This document shows, one piece after another, positions 15,842 to 23,337 of a stretch of DNA of 28,121 bases (position 1 is its first letter; each line of letters opens with the position of its first letter). The stretch spans positions 1 to 28,121 of the forward strand of contig JAFGIA010000381.1 in NCBI GenBank assembly GCA_016929795.1, written 5' to 3'. The notes below the pieces were generated by a model. That model was not told the DNA's origin, ran no database searches, and saw nothing but the letters and a program-made list of their open reading frames with translations. The position numbers and the translations under genes were made by a program. The DNA comes from Anaerolineae bacterium. Lineage in GTDB: Bacteria; Chloroflexota; Anaerolineae; JAAYZQ01.

Positions 15842-15917
15842 GGCGGATTCGTCTAGAGGCCTAGGATATCGCCCTCTCAAGGCGGAGACACGGGTTCGAA
15901 TCCCGTATCCGCTACCA
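15842..15917 (+). tRNA. tRNA-Glu (anticodon CTC)
   Basis: The acceptor stem is GGCGGAT with ATCCGCT, beginning with a G-U pair. The anticodon stem TCGCC/GGCGG holds loop CTCTCAA, giving anticodon CTC (glutamate, GAG). The T arm is ACGGG TTCGAAT CCCGT, and CCA is encoded at 15915-15917. The D-arm sequence TCGTCTAGAGGCCTAGGA is typical of tRNA-Glu. It has its own promoter and terminator. Confidence 0.95.
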
Positions 15918-15922
15918 AACCA

Positions 15923-15961
15923 AACAAAGCCCATCCTCGCAGAAGGATGGGCTTTGTTGTA
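15923..15961 (+). terminator. Rho-independent terminator of tRNA-Glu
   Basis: A perfect 15-base-pair stem (15923-15937 with 15944-15958) around a six-base loop, containing AAAGCCCATCCT/AGGATGGGCTTT. It is followed by a T-rich stretch (TTGTATTT) and sits 5 bases after the tRNA CCA end. Confidence 0.9.
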
Positions 15962-15962
15962 T

Positions 15963-15991
15963 TTGCCAACCCCCACAACCTGCGCTATAAT
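15963..15991 (+). promoter_or_regulatory. Promoter of the 70-residue/PEP-binding gene pair
   Basis: TTGCCA at 15963-15968, a 17-base spacer and a perfect TATAAT at 15986-15991. It begins directly after the tRNA terminator and lies about 30 bases before the GTG at 16022. Confidence 0.78.
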
Positions 15992-16021
15992 CTCTGTAAC
16001 GCGAAAGAGTGGGGTGACAGC

Positions 16022-16234
16022 GTGAGCGACAATCTCTTTTCTCCGGCAGACATACAGAAGGCGCTCGAGACCGCAGCCGACCACGTGGCGACCACACCAC
16101 CCCAGCAGTGGGCAGGGTGGGTACGCTACTTTCTCGAAGAGCTCGAAGCGCTGGCCGATATCCAGAAATATCGCATTGTGCTCGAGGACGTGCGCGAGGA
16201 CGTGACGATCCGGATCGAACGCGGGACGTGGTAA
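16022..16234 (+). CDS. Small protein of unknown function (70 residues)
   Basis: A 70-residue cytoplasmic protein starting MSDNLFSPADIQKAL, mainly helical with a final beta hairpin (IVLEDVREDVTIRIERGTW). I do not recognise a family. The GTG at 16022 was chosen because it follows GGGGTGA and lies just after the start expected from the 15963-15991 promoter. Starts further upstream would lie inside the promoter or the tRNA terminator. Its stop is 4 bases before the next gene, so the two are likely to be co-translated and may work together. Confidence 0.65.
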   Translation: MSDNLFSPADIQKALETAADHVATTPPQQWAGWVRYFLEELEALADIQKYRIVLEDVREDVTIRIERGTW

Positions 16235-16238
16235 CGAG

Positions 16239-18602
16239 TTGACACGGGACACGCAAGACGCGATCATCATCGACCCTGAATCGATGCCCAAAGTTCTCGA
16301 GCTCTATCTCGAAATCAGCCAGTACCCGCTGCTGGCGCCTGTCATCCGCGACAGGATGCGCAGCGAGCTTTTTCGCCGTGGCGTGATCTCGCCAGCCGAC
16401 CTTGAGCAAGAGATCACAAACAAGGCGCTGATGTCGCAGCGGCGCGAAGGGCTGACCGATCCGTTCGCGCAAGAATCAGAGGCAGACTGGCAGCGCCGCC
16501 TGGATCACTATCGCGACAATCTGACAGACTTTTACTTTGCGCACAATCTGCCTCACTCCCATTTCGAAGACATTGTGCGCGACGTGCTCGCCAGACGGTT
16601 GCCGCCCGACCACATCCTGTTGACTTTCAACCCCGAGCTCGCGCCCTGGTCGGTGCTCTTTCACCGGGGGGAGATATACGAGTCGCTGCCGCATGCGGAG
16701 CGCGAGCGGTTCCGACACCATCTGCGCGAGATCTGTGTCGTCCTGATCAAGGGACTGCTCAACGATCAACTCGGGTACGTAGGCATCGCCAAGGACCTGT
16801 TCACGATCGCCGACCTGAAGCAGATACGCGACCGGCGCATCGGCCGCGGCAAGATCGGCGGCAAGGCGGCAGGCATGATGCTGGCGTGGAAGATCCTGCA
16901 GCTTGCAGCCCAAAAGGGCGAGGCAGGGCAGTGGCTCGCCAGCCAGGTGACCATCCCCGAGTCGTACTTTCTCGGCGCCGACGTGTTCTACGAATTCATC
17001 GCCCTCAATCACCTGCATTATCTCAACGACCAGAAGTACAAGCCACGCGACGAGATCGAGGCCGAGTACGAGCGCGTGCGCAAGGCGTTTATCGGCGGCC
17101 ACTTTCCCGAAGGCGTCGTGCAGGAGCTGCGGCGCAAGCTCACAAACATTGGCAACCGGCCGATTATCGTCCGCTCCTCCAGCCTGCTGGAGGACAACCT
17201 GGGCACCTCCTTCGCCGGCAAATACGACAGCTTTTTCCTGCCCAACCAAGCCACACTCGAGAAGAACCTGGAAGCGCTGTTGCTGGCCATTAGCAGGATC
17301 TATGCCAGCGTGTTCAGTCCAAGCGCGCTCTTTTACCGGCAGCAGATGGGACTGCTTGATTATGACGAACGCATGGCAATTTTGCTCCAGGAAGTGCAGG
17401 GTGAGAGGCATGGAAACTATTTTTTTCCGACACTTGCCGGGGTCGCGTTTAGCCACAACCCGTTCCGTTGGACGCCCAAGATCCAGCACGACGAGGGCTT
17501 TGTGCGGCTGGTGTTCGGGCTGGGTACGCGCGCTGTAGAGCGCGTGGCAAACGACTACCCGCGCATGGTCGCCCTGGGCCACCCTGACCTGCGGCCAGAA
17601 ACGGGCGCTGCCGAGATCCGGCGCTATTCGCAGCGCTATGTCGACGTGATCGACCTAGCACAGAATGACCTGGCGACGATGCCGCTGCGCGACGTGCTGA
17701 CGATGGATTTTCCTTCGGCCCGCCAGTTGGTATCGGTGGACAGGGGTGACTATCTACAGCAGCCGGTCGCCTACGATCCAACCGTGTCACCGGACCACCT
17801 GGTTCCTACCTTTGAGAACCTGCTGACCCGGACACACTTTGTATCACTCATCCGGTCGATCCTCGACGAGCTGTCGACAGGATTTGGAGTCGACGTCGAC
17901 GTCGAGTTCACCGCCTCGGTCACGCCGGGCTACCCTCGGCCCGAGTTTCACGTCACCATCCTGCAGTGCAGGCCGCAGGCGAGCCGCGAGGCGAGCGGCA
18001 AGGTGGTGATGCCGACGACTGTCGCGGAAGCGGATGTGCTTTTTACTGCACACCGCCTGGTGCCCGAGGGCCATCTCGAGCGCATTCGTCACATCGTGTA
18101 CGTCGATCCCCGCGCCTACATGCGCACGCCTGACGAACCGACGCGGCTGCAGGTGGCGCGCGTGGTGGGCCGGTTGAACGAGGTGCTGGCGCCCAAGAGT
18201 TTTTTGCTGATGGGGCCCGGCCGGTGGGGCACGAACAACCCCGACCTCGGCGTCAAGGTGACCTACGCGGACATCTACAAGACGGCGATGCTGGTCGAGA
18301 TCGGTCTGTCAGAGGGAGGTACGGCACCAGAAGCGTCTTATGGCACCCACTTTTTCCAGGATCTCGTCGAGGCACGTATCTACCCTCTCGCCGTGTTTCC
18401 AAATGAGGGCAGCACGCAATTCAATTGGGAGTTTTTCGAGGGGGCGCAAAATCGGCTGGCCGACGTGCTGCCTGGTTTTGCTGCCTTCACACAGTACGTG
18501 CGCGTGATCGACGTGCCGGCGTCCACGGGCGGCCGGTTCGTCGAAGTGGTGATGGACGCAGAAGCAGGCGAGGCGATGGCGTACCTGCGCGAGTACCGGT
18601 AG
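16239..18602 (+). CDS. PEP/pyruvate-binding (PPDK N-terminal) domain protein
   Basis: A 787-residue protein with the ATP-grasp-like PEP/pyruvate-binding domain of pyruvate phosphate dikinase and PEP synthase. Visible motifs are GKIGGKAAGMML at residues 204-215 and RPIIVRSSSLLEDN from 307, followed by GTSFAGKYDSF. No phosphohistidine swivel domain and no PEP-utilising barrel are seen, so it is not a complete dikinase. The C-terminal third (KSFLLMGPGRWGTNNPDLGV, then YGTHFFQDLVEARIYPL) is a conserved block in similar stand-alone proteins whose substrate is unknown. The TTG at 16239 is 4 bases after the previous stop; an ATG at 16284 is an alternative start. It is the second gene of a two-gene operon. 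Confidence 0.8.
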   Translation: MTRDTQDAIIIDPESMPKVLELYLEISQYPLLAPVIRDRMRSELFRRGVISPADLEQEITNKALMSQRREGLTDPFAQESEADWQRRLDHYRDNLTDFYFAHNLPHSHFEDIVRDVLARRLPPDHILLTFNPELAPWSVLFHRGEIYESLPHAERERFRHHLREICVVLIKGLLNDQLGYVGIAKDLFTIADLKQIRDRRIGRGKIGGKAAGMMLAWKILQLAAQKGEAGQWLASQVTIPESYFLGADVFYEFIALNHLHYLNDQKYKPRDEIEAEYERVRKAFIGGHFPEGVVQELRRKLTNIGNRPIIVRSSSLLEDNLGTSFAGKYDSFFLPNQATLEKNLEALLLAISRIYASVFSPSALFYRQQMGLLDYDERMAILLQEVQGERHGNYFFPTLAGVAFSHNPFRWTPKIQHDEGFVRLVFGLGTRAVERVANDYPRMVALGHPDLRPETGAAEIRRYSQRYVDVIDLAQNDLATMPLRDVLTMDFPSARQLVSVDRGDYLQQPVAYDPTVSPDHLVPTFENLLTRTHFVSLIRSILDELSTGFGVDVDVEFTASVTPGYPRPEFHVTILQCRPQASREASGKVVMPTTVAEADVLFTAHRLVPEGHLERIRHIVYVDPRAYMRTPDEPTRLQVARVVGRLNEVLAPKSFLLMGPGRWGTNNPDLGVKVTYADIYKTAMLVEIGLSEGGTAPEASYGTHFFQDLVEARIYPLAVFPNEGSTQFNWEFFEGAQNRLADVLPGFAAFTQYVRVIDVPASTGGRFVEVVMDAEAGEAMAYLREYR

Positions 18603-18610
18603 GGTGGAAA

Positions 18611-18636
18611 GCTGGAAGATTTTCCAATCTTCCAGC
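18611..18636. terminator. Bidirectional hairpin between convergent genes
   Basis: GCTGGAAGATT (18611-18621) pairs perfectly with AATCTTCCAGC (18626-18636) around loop TTCC. It lies in the 55-base gap between the ends of the PEP-binding gene and the DUF4349 gene, where a shared terminator is expected. No long T tract is present on either strand. Confidence 0.55.
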
Positions 18637-18657
18637 CATCGGGTACCGAGAGTGGCG

Positions 18658-19617
18658 CTAGGTGGCAGTATCGCCGGCGGTGGGGTGGGCTGCGGCGGGC
18701 CGACGGCGGCGCAGCACCAGCCACACAACCAACGCTACCGGCAGTATGAGCGGGACGAGCACAACCAAGACCCAGATGCCTATCTCCACCAGTGCCTTCA
18801 AGATCGTCGTCAGCGCGCCTGTGGCCGACGTCAAGGTTTCGCCGGGGTTCCAGGCAGGGACGGGCGTCGGCGTCGGTGTAGGTGACGGCGTGGGCGTTGG
18901 CTTGTCGGGAATGATGTGCACGGTGATGGTCGAGTAGGCAGCGCGATCGCTTAGATAGTTCATACGCCCCTGGATCTCTTCGATCTGCGCCTCCACCTGG
19001 CTGAGCTGCTCGTTAACCTTGAGTGCCTCTTCCACAGTTTCTGCTTTGTCAAGGAACTCGCGAATACGGTCACGCGTAGCCTCGAGGTTGGTCAAGCGCG
19101 ATTGGAGGTCGACGAACTGGTCGGTGACGTCCTCGCCGGTGGCGACCTCGTTGGCAACCTTGACCGCCAGGCCGCGCAGCCGGCGCAGCACGTTCTCGAA
19201 CTCTTCGGCCGGCACGCCCAGCCGGATCGTGGCATACTTGTACTCGGCCTCGAACCAGGTGTGGCTGCTGATGATATAGCCCCCATAGTCGGCAGCGATG
19301 AGCGTGACACTGTCGATGGCCGTATCAGAGTCGGTCACGATCAAATCGATCTCGGCGTCTTTGATAATCATCCGCTCCACGCGCGGGATGGTGGGGGCGG
19401 CGAGGCCAGGGCTGCCCGCCGCGGAGGCTACCTCGGCGGCGGGCGCCTGGGTGGCAGCCAGCGCCCTGGTCGCCTCCACGACCGCCCGCTCCACCATGAC
19501 TTGTTCAACGACCGTCTCGCCGCTTAAAAGAGATGGCTCGGGTGTACCACCGCAGGCGGCGAGGATGGCGAGCAGGCAGCAGATGGTGAGCACCGCAAAC
19601 CCAATCTTTTTCCACAT
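18658..19617 (-). CDS. DUF4349 lipoprotein
   Basis: A 319-residue envelope protein. The N-terminus is a lipoprotein signal peptide with lipobox LAAC and modified Cys22. The DUF4349 core follows, from VERMIIKDAEIDLIVTD through RLGVPAEEFENVLRRLRGL. A coiled coil follows (about residues 175-230, LQSRLTNLEATRDRI to LSQVEAQIEEIQGRM), then a Thr-Pro linker. Near the C-terminus is one long membrane segment ending in RRRR. The family's function is not established. A strong AAGGAGGAGAG precedes the ATG at 19617; frames reaching further upstream have no start signal. It follows the small lipoprotein gene by about 200 bases and may have its own promoter. Confidence 0.88.
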   Translation of the reverse strand: MWKKIGFAVLTICCLLAILAACGGTPEPSLLSGETVVEQVMVERAVVEATRALAATQAPAAEVASAAGSPGLAAPTIPRVERMIIKDAEIDLIVTDSDTAIDSVTLIAADYGGYIISSHTWFEAEYKYATIRLGVPAEEFENVLRRLRGLAVKVANEVATGEDVTDQFVDLQSRLTNLEATRDRIREFLDKAETVEEALKVNEQLSQVEAQIEEIQGRMNYLSDRAAYSTITVHIIPDKPTPTPSPTPTPTPVPAWNPGETLTSATGALTTILKALVEIGIWVLVVLVPLILPVALVVWLVLRRRRPAAAHPTAGDTAT

Positions 19618-19822
19618 GATCTCTCCTCCTTGGACACACAAAACGAACCACTGCGTGGGCCAACGCCATGTGCGCACGGGGTGCACAGCCCCATCAGGGT
19701 GCCGGATGTGCTCGACCTCCTTTCTGCTCTGATGCAAAGGTTCTTCGTATCTTCTCTTACTATTGTAACGCACGGGCGCCGGAGAATGTTCCGTGCGAAT
19801 GGGACGAGAGGAATCGATCGTG

Positions 19823-20386
19823 CTAGTGGGCGATACCACCGCTGAGCTCCCGGGCGAGCAGCGCGAAGGCGTCGACGATGGGGCGAAAATCGGCGTGTAC
19901 CTCGGCTTCGCCGGCCCACATGCCGACCTGGATCGGCTGGAAGCCCTCGGCGTGCACAGTGATGGTGGGGTAGGCTTCGTCGGGCACGCCGGCCGTGCGC
20001 TGCCCCTGGATCGCCCCGATCTCGTGGTCGGCGAGCAGGCGCACCAGGTCGAGCACCTGCGATTCGGGCAGCGCGGCTTGCCACGTGCTGATCGTGTCGC
20101 CCTGCTGAAAGGTGACGTCCACCGCGCCGCTGCCATGCACGACCATCGTCGTCTGGCCGTCCCAGGCAGGGTTGCCCACCTGGTAGCTCAGGGTGAGCGC
20201 GCTGGCGGGGTACTCCCCGGCGACGGCGGCCTGCAAGGCCTCGGCGGCAGATCCAATATCGGGAGGGCGCACGGGGGTGGGAAGCGAGGGAGGCGTGGGC
20301 AGGAGGGTGCAGCCGGCGAGGAAGGCAACGACGAGGCAGAGAGAAGCAGCGCCAGGAAGGCTAAAGCATCTCAATTTGATACCCAA
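19823..20386 (-). CDS. Small predicted lipoprotein, unknown function
   Basis: A 187-residue protein with a lipoprotein signal peptide ending FLAGC (Cys26 from the chosen start) and a Pro-rich linker after it. The remaining 140 residues (NPAWDGQTTMVVHGSGAVDV, then WQAALPESQVLDLVRLLADH) look like a small beta-rich extracytoplasmic domain. I cannot name the family. Only TTG codons are available near the 5' end (20389, 20386 and 20374), all inside the end of the DUF503 gene, so translation is probably coupled to that gene. The precise start is uncertain. Confidence 0.65.
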   Translation of the reverse strand: MGIKLRCFSLPGAASLCLVVAFLAGCTLLPTPPSLPTPVRPPDIGSAAEALQAAVAGEYPASALTLSYQVGNPAWDGQTTMVVHGSGAVDVTFQQGDTISTWQAALPESQVLDLVRLLADHEIGAIQGQRTAGVPDEAYPTITVHAEGFQPIQVGMWAGEAEVHADFRPIVDAFALLARELSGGIAH

Positions 20387-20645
20387 CAAGCTCGACGTCG
20401 GGGCGGTTGTCCTCGATCCAGTCGACGACACGCTCCAACTGGCCGTGGGCATAGTCGGCGCTCGACGACACGCAGCTCACGCCGAGGATCGCCTGCTGCC
20501 ACTTATCCTGGGCATCTACCTCAGCAATCGACACGTTGAACTCGCGCGTGACACGGGTGGTAATCGACTTGACGACACTGCGCTTACCTTTGAGCGAGGC
20601 GTTCCCCGGAAGATGCAGCTCGATGGTGCAGACACCAATGTGCAT
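20361..20645 (-). CDS. DUF503 (YlxP-like) protein
   Basis: A 94-residue protein of the DUF503/YlxP family, recognised from MHIGVCTIELHLPGNASLKG followed by KRSVVKSITTRVTREFNVSIAEVDAQDKWQ. Family members are small cytoplasmic proteins often found near ribosome-maturation genes (rbfA/infB in Firmicutes). Here the gene follows der, a 50S assembly GTPase, by 8 bases, which supports a ribosome-linked role. It is full length, and its end overlaps the start of the lipoprotein gene. Confidence 0.9.
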   Translation of the reverse strand: MHIGVCTIELHLPGNASLKGKRSVVKSITTRVTREFNVSIAEVDAQDKWQQAILGVSCVSSSADYAHGQLERVVDWIEDNRPDVELVGYQIEML

Positions 20646-20653
20646 GGCAGTTT

Positions 20654-22018
20654 CTACTCTTGATCGTCGCGATCGCGCCGGCGAAAGATGAATTTGAGCG
20701 GCGTGCCCAGGTAGCTATAGTGGCGCCGGATCTGGTTCTCCAGGTAGCGCTCGTACGAAAAATGGAGGATCTGCGGGTCGTTGACGAAAAAGACAAAGGT
20801 GGGCGGATCGACGCTCGCCTGGGTAGCATAGAGAAACTTGGGCCGCTTGCCGGCCTTGTGCGGCGGGGGGTGGCGGACGGTGGCCTCTTCGACCAGCCGG
20901 TTTAGCTCGGCGGTAGGAATGCGCACCAGGCGCTCCTGATAGACCTGCAGGGCGAGTGGCAGCACCTTGTTCACGCGCTGGCCCGAAAGCGCCGAGATAA
21001 AGAGCACCGGCACGTAATCGAGGAAACGTAGATCGGCACGAATCTGCCGGGTGTACGCGTCGAGCGTATAGGTGTCCTTTTCGACCAGGTCCCACTTGTT
21101 GACGAGGACGATGATGCTGCGTCGCTCATCCAGGATGTACCCGGCAACGTGTGCATCCTGGGCGGTGACCAGGTCCTGCGCATCGAGGAGGAGGAGGACG
21201 ACGTCGGCGCGAGCGATCGATTTCATCGAGCGCAGCACGCTGTATTTTTCGATCCCCTGCTCGATCCGGCCGCGGCGGCGGATGCCGGCGGTGTCGATGA
21301 GCAGAACCGGCTGATCTTCCCACGTCAGGTAAGTGTCGATCGCATCGCGCGTCGTGCCCGGAATGTCGCTCACAATGGCACGCTCCTGCCCAATCAGCTT
21401 GTTGAGCAGTGACGACTTGCCGACATTCGGCCGGCCGACGAGGGCGATCTTGAGTGCGTCAGGCTCGTCCGTCTCTTCCACAATGGGCAGAGAGCGCACG
21501 ATCTCGTCGAGCATGTCCCCCACGCCGATGCCGTGCAGGGCCGAGATGGGGTACACTTCACCCAGGCCAAGGGCATAGAACTCGAAGGCCGCCTGCCGCC
21601 GCGCCTCGTTCTCGGCCTTGTTGGCCGCCACCACCACCGGCTTGCCACTGCGGCGCAGGACCTCGGCCACGTCCTCATCCGCCGGGGTTGGTCCGTCGAC
21701 GGCGTCGACGAGCATGATGATCACTTCAGCCTCGGCTATGGCCATCTCGGCCTGTTGGCGGATCTCTTCGATAAAACCGATCGACGCCTCGGCGAGCGGC
21801 TGTTCCTGCCGCGCGCGCTTGCTTTCGGCGATCTCGAGCCCCCCCGTATCGACGACGTTAAAGAGCACGCCGTTCCACTCTGCCTCGCCATACAGGCGAT
21901 CACGCGTCGTGCCGGGCAGGTCTTCTACGATGGCGCGGCGCTGGCCGACAATGCGGTTAAAGAGGGTGGACTTGCCGACATTGGGCCGGCCCACCAGGGC
22001 GACAGTCGGTTGAACCAT
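20654..22018 (-). CDS. der: Ribosome assembly GTPase Der (EngA)
   Basis: A 454-residue double GTPase needed for late 50S ribosomal subunit assembly. Two complete G domains are visible. G1 GRPNVGKS is at 10-17 and 195-202. G2 PGTTRD is at 35-40 and 220-225. G3 is DTGG 57-60 and DTAG 242-245. G4 is NKAE 133-136 and NKWD 307-310. The C-terminal KH-like domain follows, from about 360. The length matches the family. The ATG directly follows the DUF3467 stop (TAGATG), so the two are translationally coupled, and DUF503 follows after 8 bases. Confidence 0.98.
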   Translation of the reverse strand: MVQPTVALVGRPNVGKSTLFNRIVGQRRAIVEDLPGTTRDRLYGEAEWNGVLFNVVDTGGLEIAESKRARQEQPLAEASIGFIEEIRQQAEMAIAEAEVIIMLVDAVDGPTPADEDVAEVLRRSGKPVVVAANKAENEARRQAAFEFYALGLGEVYPISALHGIGVGDMLDEIVRSLPIVEETDEPDALKIALVGRPNVGKSSLLNKLIGQERAIVSDIPGTTRDAIDTYLTWEDQPVLLIDTAGIRRRGRIEQGIEKYSVLRSMKSIARADVVLLLLDAQDLVTAQDAHVAGYILDERRSIIVLVNKWDLVEKDTYTLDAYTRQIRADLRFLDYVPVLFISALSGQRVNKVLPLALQVYQERLVRIPTAELNRLVEEATVRHPPPHKAGKRPKFLYATQASVDPPTFVFFVNDPQILHFSYERYLENQIRRHYSYLGTPLKFIFRRRDRDDQE

Positions 22019-22339
22019 CTAGTCTCTCACGAATCCCATGCGCTCGGCCGGCGGCTGAAAGCCCCGGTCGGGCGTCTGGATCTCGCCATGCTTTTCCTCG
22101 AAATTTTTGAGGTTCTCGCCCAATGCCTGGTGCAACAGCTTGGCATTCATCGGCGTCATGACGATCCGCGCATAGACCCGTGCTTTGGGCACGTTGGGCA
22201 GCGCCCGGGCAAAATCGAGGATGATCTCTGACGGGGAGTGCGTGATCAGCGCAAAGTTCGAATAGGTCGCTTCCAGCTCATTGGGGACTTCGATCTGGAT
22301 CTGGCGTGTTACCGGCGGTTGTCGCTTTTCCTGGCTCAT
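22019..22339 (-). CDS. DUF3467 family protein
   Basis: A 106-residue cytoplasmic protein of the DUF3467 family, seen from IEVPNELEATYSNFALITHS, then EIILDFARALPN, then ARIVMTPMNAKLLHQALGEN. The family has no assigned activity. The start at 22339 follows GAGAGGG with suitable spacing; longer versions of the frame lack a ribosome-binding site. Its stop codon abuts the der start. It lies between ssb and der, with the MITE-like element in the gap upstream. Confidence 0.88.
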   Translation of the reverse strand: MSQEKRQPPVTRQIQIEVPNELEATYSNFALITHSPSEIILDFARALPNVPKARVYARIVMTPMNAKLLHQALGENLKNFEEKHGEIQTPDRGFQPPAERMGFVRD

Positions 22340-22426
22340 GAAAAACCCTCTCGATCGTGCACAGCAGCCGGGCGCCGGCGGCCTGAGGGACGCTCGACGC
22401 CCGGTGTCGAAATGTCTCGGCATGAA

Positions 22427-22528
22427 GGGCTAGGTCCAATACCTTTCGAATAAGGGCTCAAGCCCCCGTCCCGGGGGCGGTCCGAGATGGCCCCCCGAGC
22501 TTATTTGAAAAGTATTGGGGCTAGGTCC
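22427..22528. mobile_element. MITE-like element with terminal inverted repeats and 11-base flanking direct repeat
   Basis: An 80-base insert (22438-22517) is flanked by identical 11-base copies of GGGCTAGGTCC (22427-22437 and 22518-22528), consistent with a target-site duplication. Its ends are inverted repeats: CCAATACCTTTCGAATAAG at 22436-22454 pairs with 22501-22519, with 17 of 19 positions complementary. The interior is GC-rich and can fold on itself (GCCCCCGTCCCGGGGGC at 22462-22478). It has no coding capacity. It starts immediately after the ssb stop codon in the operon. Mobilisation by a transposase in trans is inference. Confidence 0.65.
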
Positions 22529-23010
22529 TAAAAGGGCAGGACGTCTTCCTCGTAGCCGGTCTCGGGTGGTGCCTCGCCAATGGGCGGGCCGCCAGTGCCG
22601 GCACTGTCTCGCCCGGAAACGAACTTGAAGTTGTTGGCAGTAATCTCCCAACTGGCCCTCGCGACGCCATCCTGGCCTGTCCAAACCCGCGGGTTCAGGT
22701 TTCCCTCAGTAGCCTCGCCACTCACGGTGCCCTCAACGAACACCACCTGCCCCTTGGACACGTACGAGTTGACCGTCTCAGCCAGCCCACGCCAACAGGT
22801 CACCCGCCACCAGGTCGTGACCTCCCAGTTGCGGCTGTTGTAGGACTCTTTCCATCCCTGCGGGCAGGGTCGCGGATTTCCATTACGATCTGTCTTGGAG
22901 ATGACTTCTTTTGTCGCGAGCGAGAAACTTGTAACGGGTGTCCCGTCAGATGTATAACGCATCTCCGGATCGCGGCCCACGTGGCCAATAAGTGTCACAC
23001 GCTGGAACAT
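22528..23010 (-). CDS. ssb: Single-stranded DNA-binding protein
   Basis: A 160-residue SSB. The OB fold starts with MFQRVTLIGHVGRDPEMRYT and VTSFSLATKE and continues to VSKGQVVFVEGTVSGEA. The C-terminal tip EEDVLPF (154-160) is the acidic peptide that recruits replication and repair partners. The loop region around PRPCPQGWKESYNSRNWEV is longer than usual. AAAGGAG precedes the ATG, and a TTGACA promoter lies upstream at 23070-23098. It appears to head the ssb-DUF3467-der-DUF503 unit. A MITE-like insert begins directly after its stop codon. Confidence 0.93.
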   Translation of the reverse strand: MFQRVTLIGHVGRDPEMRYTSDGTPVTSFSLATKEVISKTDRNGNPRPCPQGWKESYNSRNWEVTTWWRVTCWRGLAETVNSYVSKGQVVFVEGTVSGEATEGNLNPRVWTGQDGVARASWEITANNFKFVSGRDSAGTGGPPIGEAPPETGYEEDVLPF

Positions 23011-23069
23011 GATCGGCTCCTTTCGTCGGTAAAGTTAGACGGCTCATTCCGAACAAACATTCTTTCCAG

Positions 23070-23098
23070 ATGTTACCCCAAAACCTGGGAAATGTCAA
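23070..23098 (-). promoter_or_regulatory. Promoter of the ssb operon
   Basis: On the minus strand TTGACA (plus 23093-23098), a 17-base spacer and TAACAT (plus 23070-23075, four of six). It lies about 60 bases upstream of the ssb ATG. Confidence 0.65.
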
Positions 23099-23251
23099 TC
23101 CTGGGGCTATTCGGTTTCACGCGTGCCTGCGTCTCATCGTGATACGTCTGAGCACCTCCAGATAGGAGGATCGCCCCACCCACGCGAGTCCATCACAAGT
23201 GGCGCAGCGTGTCTATGGAGCAGGATATAGAGATACAGAGAGGGCGCGCTT

Positions 23252-23280
23252 TTGCTTTTGGGTCTCGCCTGTGATACACT
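23252..23280 (+). promoter_or_regulatory. Promoter of the MutS-family/U32 gene pair
   Basis: TTGCTT at 23252-23257, a 17-base spacer and TACACT at 23275-23280 (four of six). It lies about 58 bases before the ATG at 23338. Confidence 0.5.
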
Positions 23281-23337
23281 AGGGTGCCGTGGTCAAGTCG
23301 TAAAGGGTGACGAACCGAGTTATCGAGGAGCCGAATC

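Larger units (their letters stand above)
23011..23337. other. Divergent intergenic region between ssb and the MutS-family gene
   Basis: A 327-base non-coding region that holds the ssb promoter (minus) and the MutS-family promoter (plus). In between are a small hairpin CCTCC-agata-GGAGG (23156-23170) and a purine-rich stretch AGAGATACAGAGAGGG (23229-23244). The latter nearly matches 27232-27247 upstream of the histidine ammonia-lyase gene. I see no RNA gene or reading frame with a start signal. Confidence 0.6.

Noticed and set aside
18850..18905. GGCGTCGG-type tandem repeats that could suggest a repeat array
   Set aside because: They encode the Pro-Thr linker of the DUF4349 protein on the minus strand and are explained by coding sequence.
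19765..19800. Possible TACAAT -10 box upstream of the DUF4349 gene (minus strand)
   Set aside because: No acceptable -35 sequence lies 16-18 bases upstream, so I did not call a promoter.
19618..20136. N-terminal extension of the DUF4349 frame up to 20136
   Set aside because: The extension is low-complexity Arg/Ser/Pro sequence antisense-frame to the lipoprotein gene. The ATG at 19617 has a strong ribosome-binding site and starts a proper signal peptide.
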